The notes beneath the pieces are model-generated. The model was not told the origin of the DNA. It was given only the letters and a program-made list of their open reading frames with translations, and did no database searches. Made by a program: the position numbers and the translations under genes. From assembly GCA_046723645.1 (NCBI GenBank), contig JBKOUY010000016.1, forward strand, positions 1-22,075: a DNA stretch of 22,075 nt, in the 5' to 3' direction. This document shows positions 20,879 through 22,075 of the stretch, piece after piece. This stretch comes from DASQUK01 sp046723645. Lineage in GTDB: Bacteria; Actinomycetota; Acidimicrobiia; Acidimicrobiales; VFJN01. The first letter of the stretch is position 1. Every line of letters starts with the position of its first letter.

Positions 20879-21568
20879 ATGGCCGGCAACCAGGCCGAGG
20901 AGCGGGTCGAACGTTCGATGGTGTTCCAGGCGTGGCGGACGGTGGCATTCCTTCATTGGCGGGTCGACACGCAGGTGTTGGCACGCCACCTACCGCACGG
21001 GCTGGTGCCCGGCACGCTGGACGGCTCTGGGTGGCTCGGGCTGACACCGTTCCGCGTCCCACGTTTCAGCGTGCTCGACCTGCCCGCCGTTCCGTTGGTG
21101 TCGTCGTTCAACGAGACCAACCTCCGCACCTACGTGCGGCGGCCCGACGGCCGGGACGGCCTTTGGTTCTTTTCGCGGGACGTCGACAGTGTCGTCAACG
21201 TGGGCGGTGGCCTGCCGTACTTCCTGTCGGCCATGTCGGTGCTGACGGATGTCTGGGTGCGCTACCGGTGTCGGCGAACGGGACGATCACCACGAACCGC
21301 CATACGGAACTTGTGGGACGGCGAACACCCTCGCGGCTTGCGGGTGGAGCCGAGCGGCGGACCGATCTCCAGTGCGAGCTGTGGCGGGTGGGTCGGCACC
21401 GAACCGAGCGCTTCCAGCGAGAGACCTACGGGTTCGGCACACGTCGGCTCGTCGGTTCGTCAGCGGAGGCTAGCCGGATCGGCGTTCCGACCGTTTGCCA
21501 CGCCATGCACGAAGTTTCGACGGCCCCCCTTCGGTGGCCGTATCACAGCAACCAGAACAGGAGGTTGA
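20879..21568 (+). pseudogene. DUF2071/YqjF-like gene with intact N-terminal half and degenerate C-terminus
   Basis: Residues 1-135 resemble the DUF2071 (YqjF) family: MVFQAWRTVAFLHWRVDTQV, LARHLPHGLVPGTLDGSGWL, LTPFRVPRF, FNETNLRTYVRRPDGRDGLW and FFSRDVDSV, then LPYFLSAMSV. Family members have about 230-250 residues with a second beta-rich half. Here, after VRYRCRRTGR (~21280), the frame turns to Ser/Pro/Arg-rich sequence with no match to that half, and neither other frame restores it. Its last 26 nt overlap the convergent small membrane gene. A frameshift plus loss of the 3' part is the best reading. The intact half alone is unlikely to fold normally. Function of the family is unknown. Confidence 0.6.
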
Positions 21569-21677
21569 CGACGAACGTCAGCACGAGCGAAAGGGCGATC
21601 GACACCAGCAACATGATCATGCAGCCGCGGCCGCCACCGACGAAGCGTGGGCCCTTCCCGCCCCCGAAGACGATCAT
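21543..21677 (-). CDS. 44-aa single-span membrane protein
   Basis: The ATG at 21675-21677 follows GGAG at a 5-nt spacing and overlaps the upstream stop as ATGA. The sequence opens MIVFGGGKGPRFVGGGRGC, a Gly-rich basic head. One membrane helix of ~24 residues follows (MIMLLVSIALSLVLTFVV continuing NLLFWLL) and runs to the C-terminus. A longer open frame upstream (to 21782) is Arg/Gly-rich and belongs to the overlapping gene. The Gly-rich head plus C-terminal anchor is a layout I associate with small conserved actinobacterial proteins of unknown function. Confidence 0.65.
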   Translation of the reverse strand: MIVFGGGKGPRFVGGGRGCMIMLLVSIALSLVLTFVVNLLFWLL

Positions 21678-21916
21678 CGGGATCTCCGGGCGACCTGCTG
21701 CGGTGCCTGCTGGGCGGCGTTGGCCTCGGCGTCGGCGCCCGCCGGCCGCTCCACGACCCCCGGCCGTGGAGCGCCATGCCATGGGTCGCGACCCTTACGG
21801 CCCAACCGCTCGCGGTGCTTACCCGGCAACCGCGGACGACCGGCGGACCACCCCGCCACCACCAACACGACAACGGTGATCAATGTCGTGATGACTACGG
21901 TGACGACGGCTGACAC
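21674..21916 (-). CDS. 80-aa single-span membrane protein, coupled to the 44-aa gene
   Basis: The GTG at 21914-21916 is chosen because a perfect GGAGGG (plus 21923-21928) sits 6 nt upstream; an earlier GTG at 21958 has no such site. A membrane helix occupies the first ~22 residues (VSAVVTVVITTLITVVVLVV). A basic stretch (AGWSAGRPRLPGKHRERLGR) and a polar Ala/Gln/Arg-rich tail follow. This predicts a short N-terminal anchor with a cytoplasmic tail, or an uncleaved signal. The stop overlaps the start of the 44-aa gene (ATGA), so both are translated together. Function unknown. Confidence 0.6.
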   Translation of the reverse strand: MSAVVTVVITTLITVVVLVVAGWSAGRPRLPGKHRERLGRKGRDPWHGAPRPGVVERPAGADAEANAAQQAPQQVARRSR

Positions 21917-21979
21917 GCCTATCCCTCCAGTAGAAGACGCCCGGACGCGGCCGTCCACTTGTCGAGCACCTCCTACCCG

Positions 21980-22075
21980 TCAACCGGCTGCTCCAATCGG
22001 CGTCGACGTCGGACGACGTGGCGTCTTCACGCGCCCGGGCTTGGCGGTCCCCTTGGGCACGACAATCGCTCCCAT
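21980..22075 (-). CDS. Possible C-terminal end of a gene continuing beyond the window
   Basis: On the minus strand the frame entering at 22075 encodes 31 residues (MGAIVVPKGTAKPGRV, then KTPRRPTSTPIGAAG) and stops at 21980-21982. The edge codon happens to be ATG, so it could be a very short ORF or the basic tail of a longer protein. It is 63 nt upstream of the two-gene membrane operon on the same strand. No family is recognisable. Confidence 0.25.
   Translation of the reverse strand: MGAIVVPKGTAKPGRVKTPRRPTSTPIGAAG

Overview
The window is high-GC DNA with strong G/C bias at third codon positions, many GTG starts and ATGA-type stop/start overlaps. It also encodes several small membrane proteins of actinobacterial appearance. 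An actinobacterium is the best guess, possibly an environmental or Acidimicrobiia-like lineage; the sequence does not fix the genus. No rRNA, tRNA, CRISPR array, transposase or phage gene was recognised.

Layout. (1) 1-4070 is loosely packed. It holds a broken NAD(P)-binding gene, two small membrane proteins, a Cys/His-rich small ORF, a GAF-like/SpoIIE-type phosphatase (1975-3171) and a 66-aa hypothetical gene, separated by gene-poor stretches. (2) 4071-6204 is a divergent locus. A metallo-beta-lactamase-fold hydrolase and an SRPBCC protein form a minus-strand pair, opposed to a TetR regulator. Two perfect palindromes sit in the 73-bp gap between the divergent starts. (3) 6433-18692 is the core: a second TetR regulator, then an eight-gene plus-strand operon (7380-14959), which meets a four-gene minus-strand operon (18692-14988) tail to tail across 28 bp. 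(4) 18693-22075 is again loose: a probable gene relic, a YihY/BrkB-type membrane protein followed by a terminator-like hairpin, small hypotheticals, a DUF2071-like gene with a lost C-terminal half, and a coupled pair of small membrane proteins.

How the core may work. The plus operon encodes a 63-aa protein, a double-hotdog MaoC/FAS1-like dehydratase, a PaaG-like crotonase, an acyl-CoA dehydrogenase, two tandemly duplicated crotonases without the classical glutamates, a compact acyl-CoA ligase and a 428-aa protein of unknown function. The minus operon encodes an amidohydrolase, a double-hotdog-like protein, a DUF35 zinc-ribbon/OB protein and a thiolase-superfamily protein. This is enough for CoA activation, alpha,beta-dehydrogenation and hydration of a carboxylic acid. 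No 3-hydroxyacyl-CoA dehydrogenase is present, and the thiolase-like protein has Glu and Tyr where biosynthetic and degradative thiolases have their catalytic His and second Cys. Together with the DUF35 partner this resembles the dehydrogenase, hydratase and aldolase logic of steroid side-chain removal (ChsE, ChsH and Ltp2-DUF35). I infer that the cluster degrades a branched or cyclic acid, possibly steroid- or terpenoid-like, by retro-aldol cleavage. The substrate is unknown. A 14-bp motif (TGAAC-N4-GTTCA, then a close variant) precedes both the second TetR gene and the plus operon, so this TetR is the likely regulator.
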